DNA of 54,254 bases from an uncultured Carboxylicivirga sp. (GTDB lineage Bacteria > Bacteroidota > Bacteroidia > Bacteroidales > Marinilabiliaceae). A program made the position numbers and the translations under genes. Shown here piece by piece: positions 46,348 to 54,249 of this stretch. The number at the start of each line of letters is the position of its first letter. Positions within the stretch are counted from its first letter, which is position 1. The stretch lies in assembly GCA_947491945.1 (NCBI GenBank), contig CANLLN010000030.1, forward strand, positions 1-54,254, given 5' to 3'. The notes under the pieces are model-generated. The model made no database searches, was not told where the DNA came from, and saw nothing but the letters and a program-made list of their open reading frames with translations.

Positions 46348-47561
46348 ATGCTAAATAAGATACTTTTTAAGGATAGAGGAGCTTCCCTGATAATGGGAAT
46401 GCTCCTTTTGTTTTTTATAAGTGATGCTTTAAATGTCATACTGTCGCACACCAACTATTTTGCTACTTTTCCCATAAGCGCTCACATTAAGCTCTCTGCC
46501 ATTACCAAGGGAATGGCTATGGTATGCATTGTGTCTTACTTTTTGTGGTATAAGAAATATCTCCCACATATAGGGCTTACATTACTTTTGGTTAGTTTTT
46601 TTGCTTTGGTAGGCATTAACTTCAGTGATAATACACACCTTTTTACTTGGTTAATTCGCCTCTTTAAGCTGGCCTTGCCTTTTGTCCTGTACTACTTTAT
46701 AAAGGATCGATCTATTCCACAACGCTCTTATGTCTTTAAGCTATTCGCAGGCTTAATCCTTCTTCAATGCATAACGGTGATAGCAGCCTTTATATTCGAT
46801 TGGCCGGTATTTTTAACTTATGGAAGTCACCGTTTCGGTTATTCAGGTTTTTTAATAGCTCAAAACGAAGCCAACTTTTTTTATGTGATTGCTTTTGTTT
46901 TTTTATGGGCACAGTATAATAACACAGGACATAAGCTCTATGTGTTTTCACTGGTAACGCTACTACTGGCTTCTGCTTTGTTGGGGGCGAAGGCCATTTT
47001 ATCTTATATGCCTCCGCGGCTATTTACTTTGTTTTTACTCAAAAGCGAATTAATAAATGGCGTTTGTTAGGTGGAGTGCTCTTGGCTGGAGGACTGTTAA
47101 TGTATGGGCTGTATACAATGGGTGTTTTTGACTTTTATCGTACTTTTTTACAAGAGGCCGATTTGCTAACGATGATTACTTCGTTTAGAAACCTTTTAAT
47201 ACTGGAGCGCTTACCCGCCGTATTTGAGAATTGGAGTTGGTATAATTATTTGTTTGGCGGTGTTAATCCGGCTACGAGCTTCGTGGAGATGGATATGATA
47301 GATATGTTTACCTATGGTGGGATTGTTGGTTCCGGTATTTATTACTGGGTTCTATTTAAGACGCTGTTTAAGTTTAAAATGAATAATTATTTGGGTTGGT
47401 TCTTGGTGAGTCAGTATTTTATTATTGGGGGTTTGGCAGGTCATGTATTTGCCAGTGGTATTAATGCAATTTATTTGGCTTTAACGTGCTATTATTTGCA
47501 GGGTGCAGCGACCAGGGAACAAGATTCAGTTATCTGGAAGCAGGTGAGAGGTGGGATATGA
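46348..47561 (+). pseudogene. O-antigen polymerase/ligase family gene split by a frameshift
   Basis: Two adjoining frames (46348-47070, 240 aa; 47064-47561, 165 aa) make one multi-pass protein of about 404 aa. The first frame is Wzy/WaaL-like up to SALLGAKAIL (46970-47000). Thereafter the sequence makes sense in another frame (YASAAIYFVFTQKRINKWR, ~47005-47065), continuing into LLGGVLLAGGLLMYG. Loss of one base near 47000-47008 explains this. RFGYSGFLIAQNEANFFY is the typical periplasmic-loop motif. The last residues QVRGGI are encoded by GTGAG repeat DNA. Confidence 0.8.
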
Positions 47562-47892
47562 GTGGTGAGATGTGAGTAATGAGACTGATGGACAATCTTT
47601 ACAATCCACTCAATCTTATTTCAATCACTTTAATCTCCTCAATCTTTCAGGTTCACGCAAAGAACGCAAAGTGTTTTAGCGCCAAGACCGCAAAGAATTT
47701 GGATTGTGTGGACACGAGAATGTCGAAGTACTTTATTCTTTATCAATCTCCTCGATCTTTAATTTCATGCAAAGGACGTAAGGTCGTAGAGAAAAGAATG
47801 AAGCGAAGAGAGGTGAGTTTTCTCCGGTCTTCGATCGCCTCAAACAGCGAAGCTGTTCATCCGTGAACATCTGCGCCAATCAGCGGACAAAA
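47562..47892. repeat. Repeat cluster A
   Basis: In order: GTGAG-rich stretch (47543-47582, overlapping the gene end), TCAATCT-type array (~47590-47648), CGCAAAG block (~47651-47745: cgcaaagaacgcaaagtg, then agcgccaagaccgcaaag), an ATGCAAAGGACG block (~47766-47815), and a palindrome half-unit (47842-47892) with apical aacagc/gctgtt. Open frames across this stretch (47579-47866, 47863-48069) are only translated repeats. Confidence 0.8.
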
Positions 47893-48056
47893 GAAATAGC
47901 AGATAGAAGGACACAGATTGAGTTGATTAGCACATCATGTATTTTCTGTGCATACCAGTTTCCCGATTTCTCAATTTTCCAATTCATAAGTTTTCCAATA
48001 AACTCATTAACTGATAAACTATTCAACTTTATAAAGAATTTCCGTATCTTAGCCTT

Positions 48057-48518
48057 ATGCGTTTTATAAGCATCGTCATATTATTCGTGTTGAGTATGTC
48101 GATTTCTTTATCACAAGAGAAAGAGGTGGTGATTCCGTATACTCAGGCCGACCGTGATCGAATGGTCCGGGTGGAAACACGTCTGGATAATGTCGAGAAG
48201 AGTCTGGATGATTTACGTGTTGAAGTAAGAGAGAGCCAGGCAGCACTGCGTAAAGAAATGCAGGAAGGTCAGGCGGAGCTGCGTAATATGATCGCGGGTT
48301 TGATTTATTCCATCTTTGGCTTGATCGGTGTGTTGATTGCGCTGGTTATTTGGGATCGGCGTACGGCTATTAAGCCGGTATCATCTGCCTTGGATATGGA
48401 GAAGCAACGTGTCAGTGAAGAGATTCGTTTTCGTAAACGGGTTGTGAAGGCCCTGAAGGAAGCTGCCGAGAAGGATAATAACATACGAGAAGCCTTGAAG
48501 CATGCGGGGTTGTTGTAG
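48057..48518 (+). CDS. Duplicated small membrane/coiled-coil protein, copy 1
   Basis: A 153-aa protein with a signal peptide or N-terminal TM (MRFISIVILFVLSMSISLSQ), a heptad-like coiled coil (~30-85: RVETRLDNVEKSLDDLRVEV), one TM (IAGLIYSIFGLIGVLIALVI) and a charged cytoplasmic-type tail. I recall similar orphan proteins with the IPYTQADRDR start and WDRRTA after the TM in Bacteroidota; the function is unknown. Copy 2, 1003 bp downstream, is almost identical. Confidence 0.75.
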   Translation: MRFISIVILFVLSMSISLSQEKEVVIPYTQADRDRMVRVETRLDNVEKSLDDLRVEVRESQAALRKEMQEGQAELRNMIAGLIYSIFGLIGVLIALVIWDRRTAIKPVSSALDMEKQRVSEEIRFRKRVVKALKEAAEKDNNIREALKHAGLL

Positions 48519-48891
48519 TAGTTTATTGAGAGGTGAGAGGTGAACAGTGAGTAATGAGACTGATTTGAAATCTAGTAAATCTTTACAATCCACTCAATCT
48601 CATCAATCTTATTTCAATCATTTCAATCTCCTCAATCTTTCGGTTCACGCAAAGAGCGCAAAGTATTTTAGCGCCAAGAACGCAAAGAAATTGGATCGTG
48701 GAGACACGAGAATGGCGAAGTCCTTTATTCTTTATCAATCTTATTTCAATCTCCTCGATCTTTAATTTCATGCAAAGGACGTAAGGTCGTAGAGAAAAGA
48801 ATGAAGCGAAGAGAGGTGAGAGGTGAGTTTTCAATCCCCTCAAACAGCGAAGCTGCTCATCTGTGAACATCTGCGTCAATCTGCGGACAAA
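48519..48891. repeat. Repeat cluster B
   Basis: Same modules in the same order as cluster A: GTGAG stretch (~48530-48560), TCAATCT array (~48585-48645), CGCAAAG block (~48648-48745), ATGCAAAGGACG block (~48770-48825) and a palindrome half-unit (48841-48891). Confidence 0.8.
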
Positions 48892-49059
48892 AGAAGTAGG
48901 AAGGGGATGAGACAGATTTACATAGCTTGTCTTTTCAGTTAACAATTAACCAATTCCCCAGTTCCTTAATTTATCAGTTCATCGTCTCACCGCTTCACCA
49001 ATAAACTTATCAACGGATAAACTATTCAACTTTATACAGAATTTCCGTACCTTAGCCTT

Positions 49060-49521
49060 ATGCGTTTTATAAGCATCGTCATATTATTCGTGTTGAGTAT
49101 GTCGATTTCTTTTTCACAAGAGAAAGAGGTGGTGATTCCGTATACTCAGGCCGACCGTGATCGAATGGTTCGGGTGGAAACACGTCTGGATAATGTCGAG
49201 AAGAGTCTGGATGATTTACGTGTTGAAGTAAGAGAGGGCCAGGCAGCACTGCGTAAAGAAATGCAGGAAGGTCAGGCGGAGCTGCGTAATATGATCGCGG
49301 GTTTGATTTATTCCATCTTTGGCTTGATCGGTGTGTTGATTGCGCTGGTTATTTGGGATCGGCGTACGGCTATTAAGCCGGTATCATCTGCCTTGGATAT
49401 GGAGAAGCAACGTGTCAGTGAAGAGATTCGTTTTCGTAAACGGGTTGTGAAGGCCCTGAAGGAAGCTGCCGAGAAGGATAATAATATACGAGAAGCCTTG
49501 AAGCATGCGGGGTTGTTGTAG
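49060..49521 (+). CDS. Duplicated small membrane/coiled-coil protein, copy 2
   Basis: A 153-aa copy differing from copy 1 at two residues (L19 to F; S60 to G, in EVREGQAAL), with near-identical DNA. Same architecture: signal segment, coiled coil, single TM, charged tail. The few differences show recent duplication or gene conversion. Both copies start only a few bases after a shared -7-like box (tatcttag / taccttag), so transcripts may be nearly leaderless. Confidence 0.75.
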   Translation: MRFISIVILFVLSMSISFSQEKEVVIPYTQADRDRMVRVETRLDNVEKSLDDLRVEVREGQAALRKEMQEGQAELRNMIAGLIYSIFGLIGVLIALVIWDRRTAIKPVSSALDMEKQRVSEEIRFRKRVVKALKEAAEKDNNIREALKHAGLL

Positions 49522-49834
49522 TAGTTTATTGAGAGGTGAGAGGTGAACAGTGAGTAAAGAGGCTGATGGACAATCTTGTCAATCTTTACAATCCACTCAA
49601 TTTCACTTCAATCTTATTTCAATCACTTTAATCTCCGATCAATCCCTTGGTTCACGCAAAGAACGCAAAGTATTTTAGCGCTAAGGGCGCAAAGAATTTG
49701 GATCGTGGAGACACGAGAATGGCGAAGTCCTTTATTCTTTATCAACCCCCTCAATCTTTTCAATCTCATCAATCTTTCTTCAATCCTTTCAATCTCAGTC
49801 AATCTACCTCAATACCCATCATCTCATCAAGCAA
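49522..49834. repeat. Repeat cluster C, unit lacking its gene
   Basis: GTGAG stretch (49531-49560), TCAATCT array (~49575-49640), CGCAAAG block (~49650-49745), then a second long TCAATCT array (~49750-49830) with mostly 9-11-bp periodicity. The ATGCAAAGGACG block and palindrome half-unit of clusters A and B are missing. Confidence 0.75.
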
Positions 49835-49872
49835 TAAACTTCTCAACTTTACAAATAAATTCTGTATCTTGC
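49835..49872 (+). promoter_or_regulatory. Putative gmd promoter, shared with the duplicated genes
   Basis: tcaactttacaaataaattc followed by tgtatcttgc matches the box before both 153-aa genes (48022-48052 and 49025-49055, tcaactttata and gtatcttagc). It is a relaxed TAnnTTTG type. The leader to gmd would be about 50 nt. Confidence 0.4.
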
Positions 49873-49930
49873 TTTAAAAAGGAGTATTTCAGATAATATT
49901 TTTATATTTCGATATATAAACTAATCTATA

Positions 49931-51046
49931 ATGTCTAAAGTAGCACTCATCACCGGTATCACCGGTCAGGACGGCGCGTATCTTGCCGAATTTTTATTGA
50001 AAAAAGGATACGTGGTTCATGGTATCAAACGTCGTTCATCTTTGTTTAACACCGATCGTATCGACCATTTGTATCAGGATCCGCATGTGGAGAACCGTAA
50101 CCTGATTTTGCACTATGGTGACCTGACCGATTCCATGAACCTGACCCGTATCATTCAGGAGGTGCAGCCCGATGAAATTTATAACCTGGCGGCCATGAGC
50201 CATGTGAAGGTAAGTTTTGACACGCCAGAATACACGGCCAATGCGGATGGTCTTGGTACTTTGCGTATCCTTGAAGCTATTCGTTTGTTGGGCCTAAGTG
50301 AGAAGACGCGCGTGTATCAGGCTTCTACATCCGAGTTGTATGGTTTAGTGCAGGAAGTACCACAAAAAGAGACCACCCCTTTCTACCCACGATCACCATA
50401 CGCGGTGGCCAAGATGTACGCGTATTGGATTACCGTGAACTATCGTGAGGCTTATAACATGTTTGCCTGCAACGGTATTTTATTTAACCACGAGAGTCCG
50501 CTGCGTGGGGAGACCTTTGTTACGCGTAAGATTACCCGTGCGGTATCGAAGATTGCTTTGGGTATGCAGGATTGCCTGTACCTGGGTAACATGGATGCGA
50601 AACGTGACTGGGGCCATGCCAAGGATTATATCAAAGCCATGTGGTTAATTCTGCAGCAGGATCAGGCTGAGGACTATGTGATTGCCACTGGTGTAACTAC
50701 GACTGTTCGCGACTTTGTGAAGATGGCCTTTGGCGAAGTAGGCATTGAGTTGGAATTTAAAGGTAAGGATGAAGCCGAAGTGGGCGTGGTTAAAGCCTGC
50801 TCTAATCCTGATTATCAGGTAGCTGTTGGTACCGAAGTGGTGAAAGTAGACCCGCGTTACTATCGTCCAACGGAGGTAGAGTTGCTAATTGGTGATCCAA
50901 CTAAATCAAAAGAAAAACTAGGCTGGGAGCCTGAGTACGATCTGGCTGGCCTGGTAAAAGACATGATGGAATCGGATGTAAAACTGATGAAGAAAGATCG
51001 TTACCTGAAAGAAGGTGGGTACGAGGTTCTCAACTATTTCGAATAA
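49931..51046 (+). CDS. gmd: GDP-mannose 4,6-dehydratase
   Basis: Converts GDP-mannose to GDP-4-keto-6-deoxymannose, 371 aa, short-chain dehydrogenase fold with bound NADP. Motifs: [15 protein letters not shown] (Rossmann), ASTSELYG (catalytic Ser/Thr and Glu), [12 protein letters not shown] (Tyr-x3-Lys), [17 protein letters not shown]. It feeds fcl, the next true biosynthetic gene. Confidence 0.97.
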   Translation: MSKVALITGITGQDGAYLAEFLLKKGYVVHGIKRRSSLFNTDRIDHLYQDPHVENRNLILHYGDLTDSMNLTRIIQEVQPDEIYNLAAMSHVKVSFDTPEYTANADGLGTLRILEAIRLLGLSEKTRVYQASTSELYGLVQEVPQKETTPFYPRSPYAVAKMYAYWITVNYREAYNMFACNGILFNHESPLRGETFVTRKITRAVSKIALGMQDCLYLGNMDAKRDWGHAKDYIKAMWLILQQDQAEDYVIATGVTTTVRDFVKMAFGEVGIELEFKGKDEAEVGVVKACSNPDYQVAVGTEVVKVDPRYYRPTEVELLIGDPTKSKEKLGWEPEYDLAGLVKDMMESDVKLMKKDRYLKEGGYEVLNYFE

Positions 51047-51065
51047 CATAGAGAAGATAAAACAA

Positions 51066-51500
51066 GAGAAGTGAGCGGTGAGAAATGAGTGTGATTATGG
51101 GACAAATAAATAGTTTCAGAGATTTAATTGTTTATCAGAAAGCGTATCATATTTCTATGAAGATTTTTGTTCTGACAAAAACATTTCCCAAGGAAGAAAG
51201 ATATTCACTAGTCGATCAGGTTCGACGCTCATCCCGCTCTATTTGTGCTAATTTGTCGGAAGCTTGGGCAAAAAGAAGATATGAGAAAGTCTTCATAAAT
51301 AGGTTAACTGATTGTTTAGGTGAAGAGTTTGAGACTGAAACTTGGTTGAAGTATTCTGTCGATTGTAAATACATTACGGAAGAAGACTATGTCATATTAA
51401 TGAATGAATATGAAGAAGTAAGAAAAATGCTTATTTCAATGATTAAGAGCCCGGGAAAATTCTGCAAGTAAGATGTCTCATCTCTCAATTCTCACCTCTC
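51066..51500. mobile_element. Candidate repeat-flanked four-helix-bundle element, copy 1
   Basis: GTGAG-rich arm at 51066-51089 and its inverted counterpart at 51477-51500 match at 19 of 24 positions when one is reverse-complemented. They enclose the four-helix-bundle gene exactly. It sits between gmd and fcl, which are otherwise a compact pair in many genomes. That it is mobile is a hypothesis. Confidence 0.45.
51097..51471 (+). CDS. Four-helix-bundle protein (23S rRNA-IVP / S23 family)
   Basis: A 124-aa all-helical protein. INSFRDLIVYQKAYHISMKI, YSLVDQVRRSSRSICANLSE and AWAKRRYEKVFINRLTDCLG are the classic blocks of the family found in 23S rRNA intervening sequences and, in a related branch, as Avd of diversity-generating retroelements. 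Members form pentamers that bind nucleic acid; a general function is not known. The ATG at 51097 was chosen by comparison with the second copy (MAQINSFRDL). Confidence 0.9.
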   Translation: MGQINSFRDLIVYQKAYHISMKIFVLTKTFPKEERYSLVDQVRRSSRSICANLSEAWAKRRYEKVFINRLTDCLGEEFETETWLKYSVDCKYITEEDYVILMNEYEEVRKMLISMIKSPGKFCK

Positions 51501-51519
51501 AAATCTATAATCATCAATT

Positions 51520-52617
51520 ATGAATAAAGATTCAAAGATATATGTTGCCGGCCACAAAGGATTAGTCGGCTCGGCACTATGGAAGACATTACAAAATAAA
51601 GGCTATTCAAATTTACTTGGGCGAAGTATCGACGAGCTGAACCTGATGGATGCCCTGGCGGTTGATAAATTCTTTAGTGAAGAAAAACCGGAGTATGTGA
51701 TTCTGGCAGCGGCTAAAGTGGGTGGTATAGTGGCCAATAATACCTACCGGGGTCAGTTTATTTACGAGAACCTGATGATTCAGAATAACGTGATTCATAC
51801 AGCGTACAAACACGGTGTGAAGAAGTTATTGTTCCTGGGTTCCACCTGTATCTATCCGAAAGAGGCACCACAGCCCATGTCGGAGGAGTGCTTGTTGACC
51901 TCACCCCTGGAGTACACCAATGAGCCTTATGCCATTGCCAAGATTGCGGGCATCAAGATGTGTGAGTCGTACAACCTACAGTATGGCACTAACTTTATTT
52001 CGGTGATGCCTACTAACTTGTATGGTCCCAACGACAATTTCGACCTGGAGAAGTCGCATGTGTTGCCGGCTTTGGTGCGTAAGAATCATTTGGGCAAATG
52101 CTTGCAAAACAATGACTGGACCGCCTTGCGTGCCGATTTGGATAAAAACCCCATCGAAGGCATCAATGGCAATCATTCCGAAGAAGAGATATTGTCAATC
52201 CTTGACAAGTACGGCATTCGTTTAATTAGTGAAGATTCGTCCAATTCACGTGTATCGATAGAGATATGGGGAACGGGCAAACCCATGCGCGAATTCCTGT
52301 GGTCGGAAGAGATGGCAGCAGCCTGTGTGTATGTGATGGAAAATGTTGATTTTAAAGATACCTATCAGGCAGGTGCCGCTGAGGTACGCAATACACACAT
52401 TAACATTGGTACGGGTAAGGAGATATCTATCCGTAGTTTGGCTGAGACCATCAAGGAAAAGGTAGATTTTGAAGGCGAATTGGTGTTTAATACCGATAAG
52501 CCGGATGGTACCATGCGTAAGTTAACCGATCCGTCCAAGATCCATGATTTGGGTTGGCACCATCATATTGATATCGAAGAAGGGATTGAGAAGATGTATC
52601 AGTGGTATACGAAGTAG
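51520..52617 (+). CDS. fcl: GDP-L-fucose synthase
   Basis: NADPH-dependent 3,5-epimerase/4-reductase making GDP-L-fucose, 365 aa. Motifs: VAGHKGLVGSALW (Rossmann), GSTCIYPKEAPQPM (catalytic Ser/Cys), NEPYAIAKIAGIKM (Tyr-x3-Lys). It is ~45 aa longer than the E. coli enzyme because of an insert at ~185-250 (WTALRADLDKNPIEGINGNH), common in Bacteroidota. It uses the product of gmd. Confidence 0.96.
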   Translation: MNKDSKIYVAGHKGLVGSALWKTLQNKGYSNLLGRSIDELNLMDALAVDKFFSEEKPEYVILAAAKVGGIVANNTYRGQFIYENLMIQNNVIHTAYKHGVKKLLFLGSTCIYPKEAPQPMSEECLLTSPLEYTNEPYAIAKIAGIKMCESYNLQYGTNFISVMPTNLYGPNDNFDLEKSHVLPALVRKNHLGKCLQNNDWTALRADLDKNPIEGINGNHSEEEILSILDKYGIRLISEDSSNSRVSIEIWGTGKPMREFLWSEEMAAACVYVMENVDFKDTYQAGAAEVRNTHINIGTGKEISIRSLAETIKEKVDFEGELVFNTDKPDGTMRKLTDPSKIHDLGWHHHIDIEEGIEKMYQWYTK

Positions 52618-53057
52618 AGGTGAGCGTTGAGCGTTGAGAATTGAGTAATCTGGGAAATTATGGCACAGATAAATAGTTTCAGAGATTTAATAGTATGTCA
52701 GAAGGCTTATGCAGTTTCGATGGAAATTTTTCTGTTGACGAAGCGTTTTCCTAAAGAAGAAAGGTATTCCTTAGTAGATCAAATTCGACGTTCATCTAGA
52801 TCAATATGTGCTAATTTGGCTGAAGCCTGGGCTAAAAGAAGATATGAAAAAGTATTTATAAACAAGCTAACGGACTGCCTCGGCTAGGAATTTGAAACGG
52901 AGACGTGGTTAAATTACTCCTTGAACTGTGGGTATATAAAAGACGAAGATTATAAAGAATTACTAATGAACTATGAAGAAGTCAGAAAGATGCTGATCTC
53001 AATGCTCAGGCACTCTGAGAAATTTTGCATTTAGGTTTTCTCATTTCTCGAATTACT
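52618..53057. mobile_element. Candidate repeat-flanked four-helix-bundle element, copy 2
   Basis: GTGAG-type repeats (52619-52645: aggtgagcgttgagcgttga) precede the broken four-helix-bundle gene, and the inverted form (tctcatttctcgaatta, 53038-53054) follows it, reaching the manC start codon. Same arrangement as the copy between gmd and fcl. Confidence 0.4.
52660..53034 (+). pseudogene. Four-helix-bundle protein, broken by an in-frame stop
   Basis: Colinear with the copy at 51097 over its full 124 codons (MAQINSFRDLIVCQKAYAVS to SMLRHSEKFCI), but a TAG at 52885-52887 replaces a Glu codon in LGEEFETETW. The rest of the frame stays open to a TAG at 53032-53034. At DNA level the copies are well diverged, mostly at third positions, so they did not arise by a very recent duplication. 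Confidence 0.85.
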
Positions 53058-54107
53058 ATGAACAACAACTACCTAATCATTATGGCCGGGGGCATCGGTT
53101 CGCGCTTCTGGCCCATGAGTACGCCCGATACGCCCAAGCAGTTCCTGGATATCCTGGGAACGGGACAGACGATGATTCAGCAAACCATCGGGCGACTGGA
53201 TGGCATTGTGCCCTTCGAAAATGTGTACATCGTTACCGGTAAGCGTTACCGCGACCTTGTAAAGGAGCAACTGCCCGATATCCGCGAGGAACAGATACTG
53301 ATGGAGCCATGCATGCGCAATACGGCACCCTGTATTGCCTACGCCTGTTATAAGATACAGCAGAAGAATCCGGCGGCGAATATTGTGGTCGCACCTTCTG
53401 ATCACCTGATCACCGATGAGGCAACCTTCCGTTCCGTCATTGCTGAAGGACTTGATTTTGTAGCTTCCAATGAGGTGCTTCTGACCTTAGGTATAAAGCC
53501 ACATCGTCCGGAGACGGGTTATGGTTATATACAGTCAGGGATCGGGCAAGGTGGTCCGTTCTTGAAAGTGGAGGCTTTTAAAGAGAAACCCGATCGACAG
53601 ACGGCTGAGCAGTACCTGGCAGAAGGTCATTATTTTTGGAATGCCGGCATCTTCCTGTGGTCGGCACAATCAATCATAAAAGCTTTTGAACAGTATTTAC
53701 CTGAAGTCGCGGCAATCTTTGAGCAAGGGAAGAAAAAATATTACTCCGATGAGGAACAGGCTTTTATCGACGAGTATTTTCCTCAGTGTGAGAATATATC
53801 CATCGACTACGGTATAATGGAGCATGCGGATAATATCTACACCAAGCCGGCCAGTTTTGGTTGGTCAGATTTGGGTACCTGGGGCAGTCTGTGGGAGAAA
53901 CGCAGTCGTGATGAACAGGGCAACAGTGTGGTAGGCGATGCCGTGAAGATCTATGACTGTAGTAATAATATCATTACCGTACCTGATGGGCGTAAGGTAG
54001 TGCTACAGGGACTGAATGATTACATTGTAACGGAAGCCAATGATGTTTTTATGGTGTGTAAAAAAGAAGATGAACAAAGTATCAAGGTGTTTCAGAAGGA
54101 TAGTTGA
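53058..54107 (+). CDS. manC: Mannose-1-phosphate guanylyltransferase
   Basis: Makes GDP-mannose from mannose-1-phosphate and GTP, 349 aa. The N-terminus IIMAGGIGSRFWPMSTPDTP is the nucleotidyltransferase signature, and KPHRPETGYGYIQ, FKEKPDRQTAEQYL and FWNAGIFLWSA follow. It lacks the C-terminal phosphomannose isomerase domain of long ManC proteins. It supplies gmd. The start at 53058 follows the pseudogene stop by 23 bp; the upstream in-frame codon at 53025 overlaps the pseudogene. Confidence 0.96.
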   Translation: MNNNYLIIMAGGIGSRFWPMSTPDTPKQFLDILGTGQTMIQQTIGRLDGIVPFENVYIVTGKRYRDLVKEQLPDIREEQILMEPCMRNTAPCIAYACYKIQQKNPAANIVVAPSDHLITDEATFRSVIAEGLDFVASNEVLLTLGIKPHRPETGYGYIQSGIGQGGPFLKVEAFKEKPDRQTAEQYLAEGHYFWNAGIFLWSAQSIIKAFEQYLPEVAAIFEQGKKKYYSDEEQAFIDEYFPQCENISIDYGIMEHADNIYTKPASFGWSDLGTWGSLWEKRSRDEQGNSVVGDAVKIYDCSNNIITVPDGRKVVLQGLNDYIVTEANDVFMVCKKEDEQSIKVFQKDS

Positions 54108-54142
54108 TGAAAAGAAGCTTGTAAAGTCTTCAAAAGGAATAG

Positions 54143-54177
54143 GAAAGGTAGCATTCTCGCGATGCTACCTTTCTTTT
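54143..54177 (+). terminator. Terminator after manC
   Basis: gaaaggtagcat (54143-54154) pairs perfectly with atgctacctttc (54162-54173), loop tctcgcg, followed by tttt. Confidence 0.85.
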
Positions 54178-54216
54178 GGCACTTTCAGAAGTGATACTTA
54201 TGAAGAACAATATATG

Positions 54217-54249
54217 AGGTTAATCTTTGTTGATTAGCCTTTTTGTTTT
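54217..54249 (+). terminator. Second hairpin terminator at the window end
   Basis: aggttaatc (54217-54225) pairs with gattagcct (54232-54240), one G-T pair, followed by ttttgttttt. It may back up the manC terminator or end an unseen unit. Confidence 0.65.

Noticed and set aside
46990-47070. Programmed frameshift in the polymerase-like gene
   Set aside because: No clear slippery heptamer followed by a structure at the switch point; a simple base loss explains the data better.
47579-48069. Open frames of 95 and 68 codons (47579-47866, 47863-48069)
   Set aside because: They are translations of the TCAATCT, CGCAAAG and palindrome repeats; similar frames occur in cluster B, and no start or family resemblance supports them.
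48547-48945. Open frames in repeat cluster B on both strands
   Set aside because: Same repeat DNA read as protein; not conserved in frame between clusters.
51097-53034. Avd-type component of a diversity-generating retroelement
   Set aside because: No reverse transcriptase, template repeat or variable repeat is visible in the window.
54040-54237. 65-codon open frame at the window end
   Set aside because: It overlaps manC out of frame and runs through the terminator hairpin.
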